Below, in pieces: positions 42,028 through 50,374 of a DNA stretch of 64,000 nucleotides. Source of the stretch: Hymenobacter nitidus (GTDB taxonomy: Bacteria; Bacteroidota; Bacteroidia; Cytophagales; Hymenobacteraceae); contig NZ_JAJADQ010000004.1 of the NCBI RefSeq assembly GCF_020447315.1, positions 455,849 through 519,848 of the forward strand. Direction: 5' to 3'. The position numbers were made by a program, and so were the translations under genes. The first letter of the stretch is position 1. Each line of letters begins with the position of its first letter. The notes below the pieces were generated by a model, which saw only the letters and a list, made by a program, of their open reading frames with translations, did no database searches and had not been told where the DNA came from.

Positions 42028-43425
42028 ATGGAACGGTACAGACATTACTCCGACGCCTCGCGCCTAGTACTGCCAGTGATTGATGTACTCCTCATCTTTG
42101 GCGCGTTCCGCCTCGCCGGCCGCATGATCTGGGGTACCTGGCATTTCACGGGGTACGCTCCCTTCTGCTTCGTGATATTTGGCCTGCTCTGGTGGCTGCT
42201 TTCCGGGCAGTTTGCCAATATCTACCGGGTCGATAAGCTGATAACCTACCCGGAGAAGCTGCTCTACCTGATGCGCACCTTCCTGCTGCACGCCTGCCTG
42301 GTGCTGGCCGTGGTGCTGGCCCTGGAGCTCGACTGGTTGTCGTTGCGCTACATTTTTGCCGTGTACAGCTTCGCCGTTACGGGCGTCGTAGGGGCCCGCT
42401 TCCTGATTACGTTCTGCTACCGCGCCTACCATAAGCACGTGGCCCGGGCCCATTCCCGCTTTATCATTGTGGGAGCAGGGGAAAGCGGGCAGGAGCTGTA
42501 CCGGTTTCTGGCCTCCCACGACCCGATTGGCAACCAGTTTCAGGGCTTTTTTGCCGATGAGCCCGTAGCCGATGGGCTGCGGCCCTACGTGCGGGGCCCC
42601 CTGGCCGAGCTGAAAAGCTACTGCCTGCGCACCACCATCGATGAAATCTACTTCACCCTGCCCCTCGACCGGCACGAGCTGATTGAGGACCTCTCGCAGT
42701 TTGCCGACGACCATTTCCTGTCGTTCCGCATCGTGCCCGATTTCAGCGGTACCGTACGGCGGGAGGTAAACGTGTACTTCTACGACCACATGCCCATCCT
42801 TACCATCCGGCACCAGCCCCTGGGCATTCGTACCAACCAGGTGCTGAAGCGAGTGTTTGACATTGCTTTTTCCCTGGCGGTCATCCTGCTGGCTTTCCCC
42901 TTCATCATGCCCATCCTGGCCCTGCTCATCAAGCTCGACTCGCCCGGCCCGGTATTCTTCAAGCAGATGCGCCCTGGCAAGCGCAACCACCTGTTTCCGT
43001 GCTACAAGCTGCGCACCATGCGCGCCGACCACCGTCAGACCGAGCTGCAGGCCACCTTCGCCGACCCCCGCGTAACGCGGGTGGGCCGCTACCTGCGCAA
43101 GTACAACTTGGATGAGCTGCCCCAGTTCTTCAACGTCTTTCTGGGCCACATGTCGGTAGTAGGGCCCCGGCCCAATATGGTGTCGCAGCTGGAAGAATAC
43201 TCCAAGCACATCCGCACTTACCAGATGCGCCACGCCGTGACGCCCGGCATCACGGGCTACGCGCAGGTGAACGGTTACCGGGGCGAAACCCGGGCCCCCC
43301 AGGCCATGCGCAAGCGCGTGGAATACGACCTGAAATACATGGAAAACTGGTCGTTTGGCCTTGATATGAAAATCATCGGCCAGACCGTCTGGAATATGAT
43401 TCGGGGTGAGAAAAACGCTTACTAG
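42028..43425 (+). CDS. undecaprenyl-phosphate glucose-1-phosphate transferase (WcaJ/CpsE type)
   Basis: 465 residues. Four to five N-terminal membrane segments are followed by a CoA-binding-like domain (FIIVGAGESGQELYRFL) and the C-terminal initiating transferase domain: KRVFDIAFSLAVILLAFPF, the catalytic-pocket motif GPVFFKQMRPGK, YKLRTM, LDELPQFFNVFLGHMSVVG and GPRPN. It loads the first sugar phosphate onto the lipid carrier at the inner membrane, starting exopolysaccharide repeat synthesis. First gene of the island, preceded by an AT-rich promoter region. Confidence 0.94.
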   Translation: MERYRHYSDASRLVLPVIDVLLIFGAFRLAGRMIWGTWHFTGYAPFCFVIFGLLWWLLSGQFANIYRVDKLITYPEKLLYLMRTFLLHACLVLAVVLALELDWLSLRYIFAVYSFAVTGVVGARFLITFCYRAYHKHVARAHSRFIIVGAGESGQELYRFLASHDPIGNQFQGFFADEPVADGLRPYVRGPLAELKSYCLRTTIDEIYFTLPLDRHELIEDLSQFADDHFLSFRIVPDFSGTVRREVNVYFYDHMPILTIRHQPLGIRTNQVLKRVFDIAFSLAVILLAFPFIMPILALLIKLDSPGPVFFKQMRPGKRNHLFPCYKLRTMRADHRQTELQATFADPRVTRVGRYLRKYNLDELPQFFNVFLGHMSVVGPRPNMVSQLEEYSKHIRTYQMRHAVTPGITGYAQVNGYRGETRAPQAMRKRVEYDLKYMENWSFGLDMKIIGQTVWNMIRGEKNAY

Positions 43426-43592
43426 CAGTGAAATAGGGCAGGAGTGTGTGCGGGTAAGAGGGTAGGAGGCTTTGCTCTGCTGCCACGTGTAGCAACCATG
43501 CGGGCTCACCCCAGCCGCTTTCCGTCTCTGCTGTTATAGCCCAACCGCCCGCCCCTCCTAAACGCATACCCCATCCCCTCATACCCCAAAAG

Positions 43593-44363
43593 ATGCTTCC
43601 CAAACGTCTTGTGCTGGATTCGTGGATTTCGACCGGAACCTTCACCGAATTTACGGATACCATTCTGCGGCTGGGAGCGGCGCGGGCATCGGCCTACGTG
43701 TGCTGCGCCAACGTGCACATGCTGGTGGAGGCTCATCACCACCCCGATTTTCGGCGTATTCTGGATGAGGCCAACCTGGTGGTGCCCGACGGAAGCCCGG
43801 TGGCCGCGGCCGTGGGCCTGTTCCACCGGCAGCGCCAGGAGCGCGTGGCCGGGATGGACCTGCTGCCCGCCCTGCTGACAGAAGCCGCCAAGCGGGGGCA
43901 GTCGGTATATTTCTACGGGACTACCGACGAAATACTGGGGGCCATGGTGGCCCGTGCCCAGCGCGAACTGCCCGCCTTGCGCGTTGTCGGGGCTTATTCG
44001 CCGCCATTCCGCGCCCTTACCGCCGAGGAGGATGCCGCGGAAACGGCCGCCATCAACGCTGCCGACCCCGACCTGCTGTTTGTGGCCCTGGGCTGCCCCC
44101 GGCAGGAGCGCTGGATGGCGGCGCACCGGGGCCGGGTACGGGCTTGTATGCTGGGCGTGGGACAGGCGTTTCCGGTGTATGCCGGTCTGGAGCCGCGCTT
44201 GCCACGCTGGGCCCGGCAGCTGTGGCTGGAGTGGGCCTACCGGCTGTGGCTGGAGCCTAAGCGCCTGTGGCGCCGGTACCTGCACACCAATACCCGGTTT
44301 GTGTACTTGATGGGGCGCCGGTTTCTGGCTTCATGGGCCGGCCGGCCGCAGGCCTCCGCCTGA
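43593..44363 (+). CDS. WecG/TagA/CpsF family glycosyltransferase
   Basis: 256 residues. Family stretches are YVCCANVHMLVEAHHHPDF, LVVPDGSPVAAA (catalytic Asp region, usually PDGxGV), VYFYGTTDEIL and LLFVALGCPRQERWM. GT26 enzymes add the second sugar to undecaprenyl-PP-linked acceptors, so it likely follows the WcaJ-type enzyme upstream. The C-terminus is rich in Trp/Leu/Arg (WLEWAYRLWLEPKRLWRR), a membrane-surface helix. No extra signal for regulation. Confidence 0.92.
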   Translation: MLPKRLVLDSWISTGTFTEFTDTILRLGAARASAYVCCANVHMLVEAHHHPDFRRILDEANLVVPDGSPVAAAVGLFHRQRQERVAGMDLLPALLTEAAKRGQSVYFYGTTDEILGAMVARAQRELPALRVVGAYSPPFRALTAEEDAAETAAINAADPDLLFVALGCPRQERWMAAHRGRVRACMLGVGQAFPVYAGLEPRLPRWARQLWLEWAYRLWLEPKRLWRRYLHTNTRFVYLMGRRFLASWAGRPQASA

Positions 44364-44673
44364 TTAGCTCCTGGGTCCGGCTAGCCGTAACTGAGCCAGG
44401 CGAGTAAACCCATAATCCTGTATTTTACTGGTATTTATCTATTTACAGCTGGCCGTTTACATGGTTAGATGGCTACCTGTGTTTGTATGTAAAAGAATAA
44501 TATCAATGTATAATTGATTTTTATTAAAAATATTTAATAATTTTTATCGATAATATTATAATTACTTCTATATTTCTGTATCTAAGTGCCAGCGTGGAGC
44601 TACACGCCTACTGATTCTTCAGTCTTCACTTCTTCTCTCTCTTCTTGGTAACACATCAACTCATTTTGCACCT
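44364..44673. other. AT-rich intergenic island upstream of rfbF
   Basis: 310 bases. Positions 44485-44585 are almost all A/T (TTTATTAAAAATATTTAATA). No ORF above 18 codons. It must hold the promoter of the CDP-sugar operon, but no exact TAnnTTTG is visible. Confidence 0.4.
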
Positions 44674-45564
44674 ATGAAAGCAGTTATTCTGGCGGGTGGC
44701 TACGGAACCCGAATCAGCGAAGAAAGTGGCGTGCGGCCTAAACCGATGGTAGAAGTCGGCGGTCGGCCCATCCTGTGGCACATCATGAAAATATACGCCC
44801 ACCACGGCATCCGGGACTTTGTCATCTGCTGCGGCTACAAAGGGCATATGATAAAACAATACTTTTCCGACTACTTCCTGCATAATTCCGATGTGACTTT
44901 CCGCATGGACCGGAATGAGATGCAGATTCACCGCAGCAACGCCGAGCCTTGGACCGTGACGCTGGTGGACACCGGCCAGGAAACCATGACCGGTGGCCGC
45001 CTGCGCCGGGTGCGGGAGCATCTCGACAATGAAACATTCTGCCTGACGTATGGCGACGGAGTAGGCGACGTCGACATCCGGGCCGCCATTGAGCACCACC
45101 AGCAGCAGCAGGCCGTGGCTACGCTTACGGCGGTGCGCCAGCCCGGTCGTTTCGGGGTTTTCTCGCTCAGCGACGAAGCAACCCGCATTTCCAGCTTCAC
45201 TGAAAAGCCCGAAGGCGGCGAAACACCCTGGATAAACGGCGGCTTTTTTGTGCTGGAGCCCGAGGTGTTCGACTACATCGACAACGACAGCACCGTGTGG
45301 GAAAAGGGCCCGCTGGAGCACCTGGCCGCCGAAGGCAAGCTGGCCGCCTACCGCCACACCGGCTTCTGGCAGCCCATGGATACCCTGCGCGACCGGAACA
45401 TGCTGGAGGAAATGTGGAGCGCCGGCAAAGCCCGCTGGAAAGTGTGGGATGCGGTAACCGAAGCCGCCACCGCCGACCCGGTACTCACCCAGATTATGAC
45501 CTCGGCCGTGACGGCACCCGTTGGGCAGCGCGTAGCTGCACCCACGCTGCTGCCCAAAGACTAA
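44674..45564 (+). CDS. rfbF: glucose-1-phosphate cytidylyltransferase
   Basis: 296 residues. The nucleotidyltransferase signature [14 protein letters not shown] is followed by [29 protein letters not shown] (metal Asp), FTEKPEGG and the family ending [18 protein letters not shown]. It makes CDP-glucose from CTP and glucose-1-phosphate. The C-terminus has about 35 residues beyond the usual end ([17 protein letters not shown]...). No CDP-glucose 4,6-dehydratase (RfbG) is adjacent, so the product may feed a different branch with the SDR downstream. Confidence 0.94.
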   Translation: MKAVILAGGYGTRISEESGVRPKPMVEVGGRPILWHIMKIYAHHGIRDFVICCGYKGHMIKQYFSDYFLHNSDVTFRMDRNEMQIHRSNAEPWTVTLVDTGQETMTGGRLRRVREHLDNETFCLTYGDGVGDVDIRAAIEHHQQQQAVATLTAVRQPGRFGVFSLSDEATRISSFTEKPEGGETPWINGGFFVLEPEVFDYIDNDSTVWEKGPLEHLAAEGKLAAYRHTGFWQPMDTLRDRNMLEEMWSAGKARWKVWDAVTEAATADPVLTQIMTSAVTAPVGQRVAAPTLLPKD

Positions 45565-45625
45565 GTCGGCTTCACAGGACCACGCACTTTTCCTCAATAA
45601 AATCCTCATTTCTGACTTTTATACT

Positions 45626-46723
45626 ATGCAGCGCATCCTCATTACCGGCAACATGGGCTACGTAGGGCCCGGCGTGGTGCGGCACCTGCGGCAGCAGTTT
45701 CCGCAGGCCGAGCTGATCGGCTACGACATGGCCTATTTTGCCCACTGCCTCACCGGCGTGCAGCGCCTGCCCGAGGCGCGCCTCGACCGCCAAATCTTCG
45801 GCGACGTGCGCCACCTGCCCAGCTCCCTGCTGCAAGGCCTCGACGCCATTGTGCACCTGGCCGCCATTTCCAATGACCCAATGGGGCAGACCTACGAGGC
45901 TGTGACTCTGGAAATCAACCACCAGGCCGGTATTTCGCTGGCCCGCCGCGCCAAGGCGGCCGGCGTGAAAGCCTTCGTGTTTGCCAGCTCCTGCAGCATG
46001 TATGGGGCCGGGGGAGAGGGAGCCAAAACCGAGCAGTCGGACCTGAACCCGCTGACAGCCTACGCCCGCTCCAAGGTGCTGAGCGAGCAGGACCTGGCCC
46101 CGCTGGCCGATGACAGCTTCCAGGTGACCTGCCTGCGCTTTGCCACGGCCTGCGGCTGGAGCGACCGGCTGCGCCTTGATCTGGTGGTGAACGACTTTGT
46201 GGCCGGGGCCGTGGCCACGGGCCGCATCAGCATCCTGAGCGACGGCACGCCCTGGCGCCCCCTGATTCACGTGCAGGATATGGCCCGGGCCATCGAGTGG
46301 GCCATTACCCGGACCGCCGAATGCGGCGGCAACTTCCTGGCCATCAATGCCGGCTCGGAGCAGTGGAACTACCAGGTGCGCGAGCTGGCGGCGGCCATTG
46401 CCGAGGCCATTCCCGGCACCGAGGTGCAGCTCAACTCCAGTGCGCCCCCGGACAAGCGCTCCTACCGCGTCGACTTTAGCCTGTTCCGCGAATTGGCGCC
46501 CAACCACCAGCCCCGGCGCACCCTCGCCGATACGATTACGGAGCTGCACGCCGGTCTGCTGGGCATGGGCTTCCGCGACCCGGAGTTCCGCTCCTCGCAG
46601 CTGATGCGCCTGCGGGTGCTCACGGCCCTGCGCGACACCGGCCAGCTCGATGCCAGCCTGTGCTGGCAGGACGCGGCCGCCATTGCCGCCCCCGCTGCCC
46701 AGCCCGAACTGGCTTTATCCTGA
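45626..46723 (+). CDS. NAD-dependent epimerase/dehydratase (SDR), CDP-sugar module
   Basis: 365 residues of the extended SDR type. NAD motif LITGNMGYVGPGVVRHL; active-site Ser in FASSCSMYG and the Tyr/Lys in TAYARSKVLSEQ. The substrate region WSDRLRLDLVVNDFVAGA is like the NAD-epimerases that accompany RfbF and SAF-domain proteins in glycan loci. It lacks the GHTGFKGSW motif of CDP-glucose 4,6-dehydratase, so it is probably a 4-epimerase or another 4,6-type step. Lies 61 bases after rfbF. Confidence 0.88.
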   Translation: MQRILITGNMGYVGPGVVRHLRQQFPQAELIGYDMAYFAHCLTGVQRLPEARLDRQIFGDVRHLPSSLLQGLDAIVHLAAISNDPMGQTYEAVTLEINHQAGISLARRAKAAGVKAFVFASSCSMYGAGGEGAKTEQSDLNPLTAYARSKVLSEQDLAPLADDSFQVTCLRFATACGWSDRLRLDLVVNDFVAGAVATGRISILSDGTPWRPLIHVQDMARAIEWAITRTAECGGNFLAINAGSEQWNYQVRELAAAIAEAIPGTEVQLNSSAPPDKRSYRVDFSLFRELAPNHQPRRTLADTITELHAGLLGMGFRDPEFRSSQLMRLRVLTALRDTGQLDASLCWQDAAAIAAPAAQPELALS

Positions 46724-46775
46724 TTCTTTTCCGTCCTGATTTCCCATTTTCTACCATCGAAACACGCTGAATCCT

Positions 46776-47339
46776 ATGATTTTCACCGAGACCGAACTGC
46801 CAGGTGCCTTTATTATTGATGTGGACCGCATGGCCGATGAGCGGGGCTTTTTTGCCCGCTCCTGGTGCGAAGACGAGTTTGCCGCCCACGGTATTCTGAT
46901 GCCGCCGCTGCAGGCCAACGTATCGTCGAACCCCAAGCGCGGCACCCTGCGGGGCATGCACTACCAGCTGGCGCCCTACGAAGAAACCAAGCTGGTGCGC
47001 TGCACCCGCGGCGCCATCTACGACGTGATTGTGGACCTGCGCGAAGAGTCGCCTACCTACGGGCAGTGGCTGGGCGTGGAGCTGACGGCCGACAGCTTCC
47101 GCATGCTGTTTGTGCCGGCGCGCTTTGCCCACGGCTTTGTTACGCTGACCGATAACACGGACGTGTGCTACCAGGTGTCGGCCAAGTACGCCCCGGGCTC
47201 GGAGCGGGGGCTGCGCTGGAACGACCCGTCCATCAATATCCAGTGGCCCCTGGAGCCGGTGCTCGTCTCGGAGAAAGACCAGAATCACCCCGATTACCAC
47301 CTGCTGGTGCCCTCCTCCGAAGGCCAGCTCAGCGAATAA
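46776..47339 (+). CDS. RfbC-type sugar 3,5-epimerase (dTDP-4-dehydrorhamnose 3,5-epimerase family)
   Basis: 187 residues of the RmlC cupin fold. GVF-type start (TELPGAFIIDVDRMADERGFF), catalytic His in GTLRGMHYQ, then VRCTRGAIYDVIVDLR and RFAHGFVTL. The known enzyme epimerises C3 and C5 of a 4-keto-6-deoxy sugar. In this operon the nucleotide is more likely CDP than dTDP, since no RmlA/B/D is present (inference). Confidence 0.92.
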   Translation: MIFTETELPGAFIIDVDRMADERGFFARSWCEDEFAAHGILMPPLQANVSSNPKRGTLRGMHYQLAPYEETKLVRCTRGAIYDVIVDLREESPTYGQWLGVELTADSFRMLFVPARFAHGFVTLTDNTDVCYQVSAKYAPGSERGLRWNDPSINIQWPLEPVLVSEKDQNHPDYHLLVPSSEGQLSE

Positions 47340-47388
47340 ACCACTGCGGCCAATCCTGCTTTTCCTCTCATCCGCATTCTGACCTGCT

Positions 47389-48729
47389 ATGCTTATCATC
47401 GATACTGCTCTGGCTCAACGACAACGCCTCGGCCAACCCATTCGGGTGGCGATGGTAGGAGCCGGTTTTATGGGCCGCGGCGTCGCGCTCCAGATTTGCC
47501 GCTACGTGCCCGGCATGGAGCTGGTCGCCATTGCCAACCGCACTTTGTCGCAGGCCCGCCGGGCCTACGAGGAGGCCGGGGAGCACGGCGCCCGCGAAGT
47601 CGGCACCGTATCGGCCCTCGAAGCCTGCATTCAGCTGGGCCAGCCCGCCATTACCGACGACGCGCTGCTGCTGAGCCGGGCCGAGGGTATTGATGCCATT
47701 ATTGAGGTAACCGGCGCCGTGGAGCACGGGGCGCACGTGGTACTCGAAGCCATCCGGCACGGCAAGCACATCGTGCTGCTCAATGCCGAGCTCGACGGTA
47801 CGGTGGGCGCTATTCTGAAAGTGTACGCCGACCGCGCCGGGGTGGTATATACCGTTTCGGACGGCGACCAGCCGGGCGTGACGCTCAATCTGGCCCGCTT
47901 CGTGAAGGGCCTGGGCGTGAAGCCGGTGCTCTGCGGCAACATCAAAGGCCTGCACGACCCCTACCGCAACCCGACTACCCAGGAGGGCTTTGCCCGGCAG
48001 TGGGGCCAGAATCCGAGCATGGTAACCAGCTTCGCCGACGGCAGCAAAATCAGCTTCGAGCAGGCCGTTATTGCCAACGCCTTGGGCATGGAAGTGGCGC
48101 AACGGGGCATGCTGGGCCCTACGGTGGCGCCCGGCACGCCCATCAGCAAGGCCGCCGAATGGTATCCGCAGGAGCGCCTGCTCAGCGGTGGCCCTGGTAT
48201 CGTGGACTACGTGGTGGGGGCCGAGCCGGGTCCCGGCGTCTTTATCCTGGGCACCCACGACGACCCCATTCAGCAGCACTACCTCAAGCTTTATAAGCTG
48301 GGGCCAGGGCCGCTCTACTGCTTCTACACGCCCTACCACCTCTGCCACTTCGAAACGCCAACCTCGGTGGCCCGGGCCGTGCTGTTTCAGGATGCGGCGC
48401 TGGCGCCCCAAGGCGCGCCCTGCGTGGAGGTCGTGACGACGGCCAAAATTGCGCTGCGGGCCGGCGAAACCCTCGACGGTATCGGGCACTACATGACCTA
48501 CGGGCTGGCCGAAAATGCCGGGGCCGCCCGCGCCGAAAACCTGCTTCCGTTGGGCGTGGCCGAAGGCTGCGTGCTGCGCCGCGACGTGCCCAAAGACCAA
48601 GTGCTGACCTACGACGACGTCATTCTGCCCGAAGACCGCCTGATTGACCAGTTGCGCCGCGAGCAGGAGGCCCACTTCGGGCCCGCCCACGCTCCGAAGC
48701 CAACCCCCGAGTTGGCGGCCACCGATTAA
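47389..48729 (+). CDS. SAF-domain NAD(P)-dependent oxidoreductase (homoserine dehydrogenase-like)
   Basis: 446 residues. The N-terminal Rossmann domain (IRVAMVGAGFMGRGVALQI) and GVVYTVSDGDQPGVTLNL resemble homoserine dehydrogenase-like enzymes. A C-terminal SAF domain (LPLGVAEGCVLRRDVPKDQV, ~residues 385-420) follows. This fusion is recurrent in polysaccharide loci next to rfbF and RfbC homologues, and I know of no established reaction for it. It probably reduces or oxidises a sugar intermediate in the same pathway. Gap to the previous gene is 49 bases. Confidence 0.88.
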   Translation: MLIIDTALAQRQRLGQPIRVAMVGAGFMGRGVALQICRYVPGMELVAIANRTLSQARRAYEEAGEHGAREVGTVSALEACIQLGQPAITDDALLLSRAEGIDAIIEVTGAVEHGAHVVLEAIRHGKHIVLLNAELDGTVGAILKVYADRAGVVYTVSDGDQPGVTLNLARFVKGLGVKPVLCGNIKGLHDPYRNPTTQEGFARQWGQNPSMVTSFADGSKISFEQAVIANALGMEVAQRGMLGPTVAPGTPISKAAEWYPQERLLSGGPGIVDYVVGAEPGPGVFILGTHDDPIQQHYLKLYKLGPGPLYCFYTPYHLCHFETPTSVARAVLFQDAALAPQGAPCVEVVTTAKIALRAGETLDGIGHYMTYGLAENAGAARAENLLPLGVAEGCVLRRDVPKDQVLTYDDVILPEDRLIDQLRREQEAHFGPAHAPKPTPELAATD

Positions 48730-48774
48730 TCCCCGGTCCCCTGCCCAGTATCCCACCTACTGCACCACCGTCAC

Positions 48775-50004
48775 ATGAACTCTCAACAGCTTAATCTGTT
48801 GGAATATACGGGAGCTAACCGGCATATTCCACTCATTCTCACGCCCAGGCCCCACGTAACACCCACCCCGGTTGCCCCGGAAACCACGCCGCCGCTACCC
48901 CGGCGCGAAGGCGACGCCTGGACGGTGCTGGTACTGGAAAGCAACTACCGCCTGACCGGCGCCATGCTGTTCTGTCTGAGCCGGCAGAAGGGCATCCGGG
49001 TACACCTGCTCTCCCGGGATGCGGCCAGTCCCTACCGGTTTTCGCACTACATCCACGACTGGCATTACTTGGCGCCCGAAAAGTCGGATGCGGAGCTGCT
49101 GGCCTACACCCGGCAGGTCGCCCAGACGACGAAAGCCGACGTGTTTCTGCCCATCGATGTGGCCGGAATGCGCTTTGCTATTGCCTACCAGCAGGTGCTA
49201 GCTACGTTTGTGCGGCTGCTACCCCTGCCCGAGGCGGAGGCCTACGAAATTGCCACCGACAAAAGCAGGCTGGGCGGCTTTATGCAGCAGCACCGTATTC
49301 CGGCCCCCGATACCATCCTGAACGTGCGGCACAACTTGGAAACCCAGCTCAAACACTTTCGGTTTCCGGTGCTGCTCAAGCCCGTCGATGGTATTGGGGG
49401 AGGAGGTATCGAGCTGTTTCAGGACCGCCCCACGCTGCTGCAGGCGGTAGCCAGACTGCCCGAAGGCAGCAACTACATCATTCAAAATTGCATCGAAGGC
49501 TACGACATCGACTGCAACGTGCTCTACCGCAACGGCAAGCTGGTAGCCTATTCCATTCAGAAGGGAATTCTGCCGGCGGCCTCGGCTTATGCACCCACCG
49601 AGGCCATCGAGTTTGTGCGCAACGAAGCAGTGCTGGCCGTAGCGCACCAGGTGATGAAGGCGCTGCGCTGGAATGGGGTAGCCCACTTGGATCTGCGCTA
49701 CGATGCCCGCACCCGGCAAGTGAAGGTCATTGAAATCAATACCCGCTTCTGGCTGACCGTCGTCGGCTCGGCCGTGCGGGCCCAGGTGAACTTCCCCGTG
49801 CTGGCCTGCCGCGCCGCCCTGGGCCAGAACCTGCCCCCCGCCTCCTTTGCCCTGGGGCGCTACATTCCCTTCGCCAACTTTGTGCGCTACAAGCTCTGGG
49901 GCCGCAGCACCAACAAAGTGCCCTTTACCCTACGCGACACAACGGCGCTTAGCATGCTCGGCGACCCGCTGCCCAAACTATACCGGTTCCTTAAATCCCT
50001 ATAA
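48775..50004 (+). CDS. ATP-grasp domain protein
   Basis: 409 residues. The N-terminal ~150 residues form a Rossmann-like pre-ATP-grasp (TVLVLESNYRLTGAMLFC). ATP-grasp motifs are FPVLLKPVDGIGGGGIELF, NYIIQNCIEGYDIDCN and the metal site VKVIEINTRFW. The family joins carboxylates to amines or thiols via acylphosphates. In glycan loci such enzymes attach amino acids to sugars. Here it directly follows the SAF oxidoreductase and may modify the sugar made by the preceding four enzymes. Confidence 0.88.
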   Translation: MNSQQLNLLEYTGANRHIPLILTPRPHVTPTPVAPETTPPLPRREGDAWTVLVLESNYRLTGAMLFCLSRQKGIRVHLLSRDAASPYRFSHYIHDWHYLAPEKSDAELLAYTRQVAQTTKADVFLPIDVAGMRFAIAYQQVLATFVRLLPLPEAEAYEIATDKSRLGGFMQQHRIPAPDTILNVRHNLETQLKHFRFPVLLKPVDGIGGGGIELFQDRPTLLQAVARLPEGSNYIIQNCIEGYDIDCNVLYRNGKLVAYSIQKGILPAASAYAPTEAIEFVRNEAVLAVAHQVMKALRWNGVAHLDLRYDARTRQVKVIEINTRFWLTVVGSAVRAQVNFPVLACRAALGQNLPPASFALGRYIPFANFVRYKLWGRSTNKVPFTLRDTTALSMLGDPLPKLYRFLKSL

Positions 50005-50374
50005 TCAGCTGTTTATCGACGTGTATTCCGGCCAGCTCACTCTGGAGCCCACCGAGTCAGCTGGCCTTTACGTGTGGTACGCAGGCCTTCAATGGATGGG
50101 AATAGAATGCTCCTGATCAGAACAGAAAGGAATAGAATCGACTACTGTTTAGAAAAATAATTATTTTAATTAAAGAAATAATTACATAAATTAGAGCTTT
50201 ACCGTATAGCGCACTATCGGTAGAAACCACAGATTGAAGTTGACCAGAAGTAGCTGCCTTGTAAGGCGCACGGACTGGTTGTGGCCCTGAGTTTCCGGCT
50301 CTTCGCTTCGCTGCCCAGGTCTAGTAGCCGGTTGCGGGCCTGCATGTTGTACCCACCACTTTTGTTCTACGCCT
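50005..50374. other. intergenic region upstream of the SGNH protein
   Basis: 370 bases. 50137-50200 is AT-rich (AATAATTATTTTAATTAAAG). No gene and no convincing terminator. The promoter of the SGNH gene is presumably here. Confidence 0.35.

Noticed and set aside
45626..46723. identification of the SDR as CDP-glucose 4,6-dehydratase
   Set aside because: The GHTGFKGSW-type NAD motif and length of RfbG are not present; only the general extended-SDR signature is.
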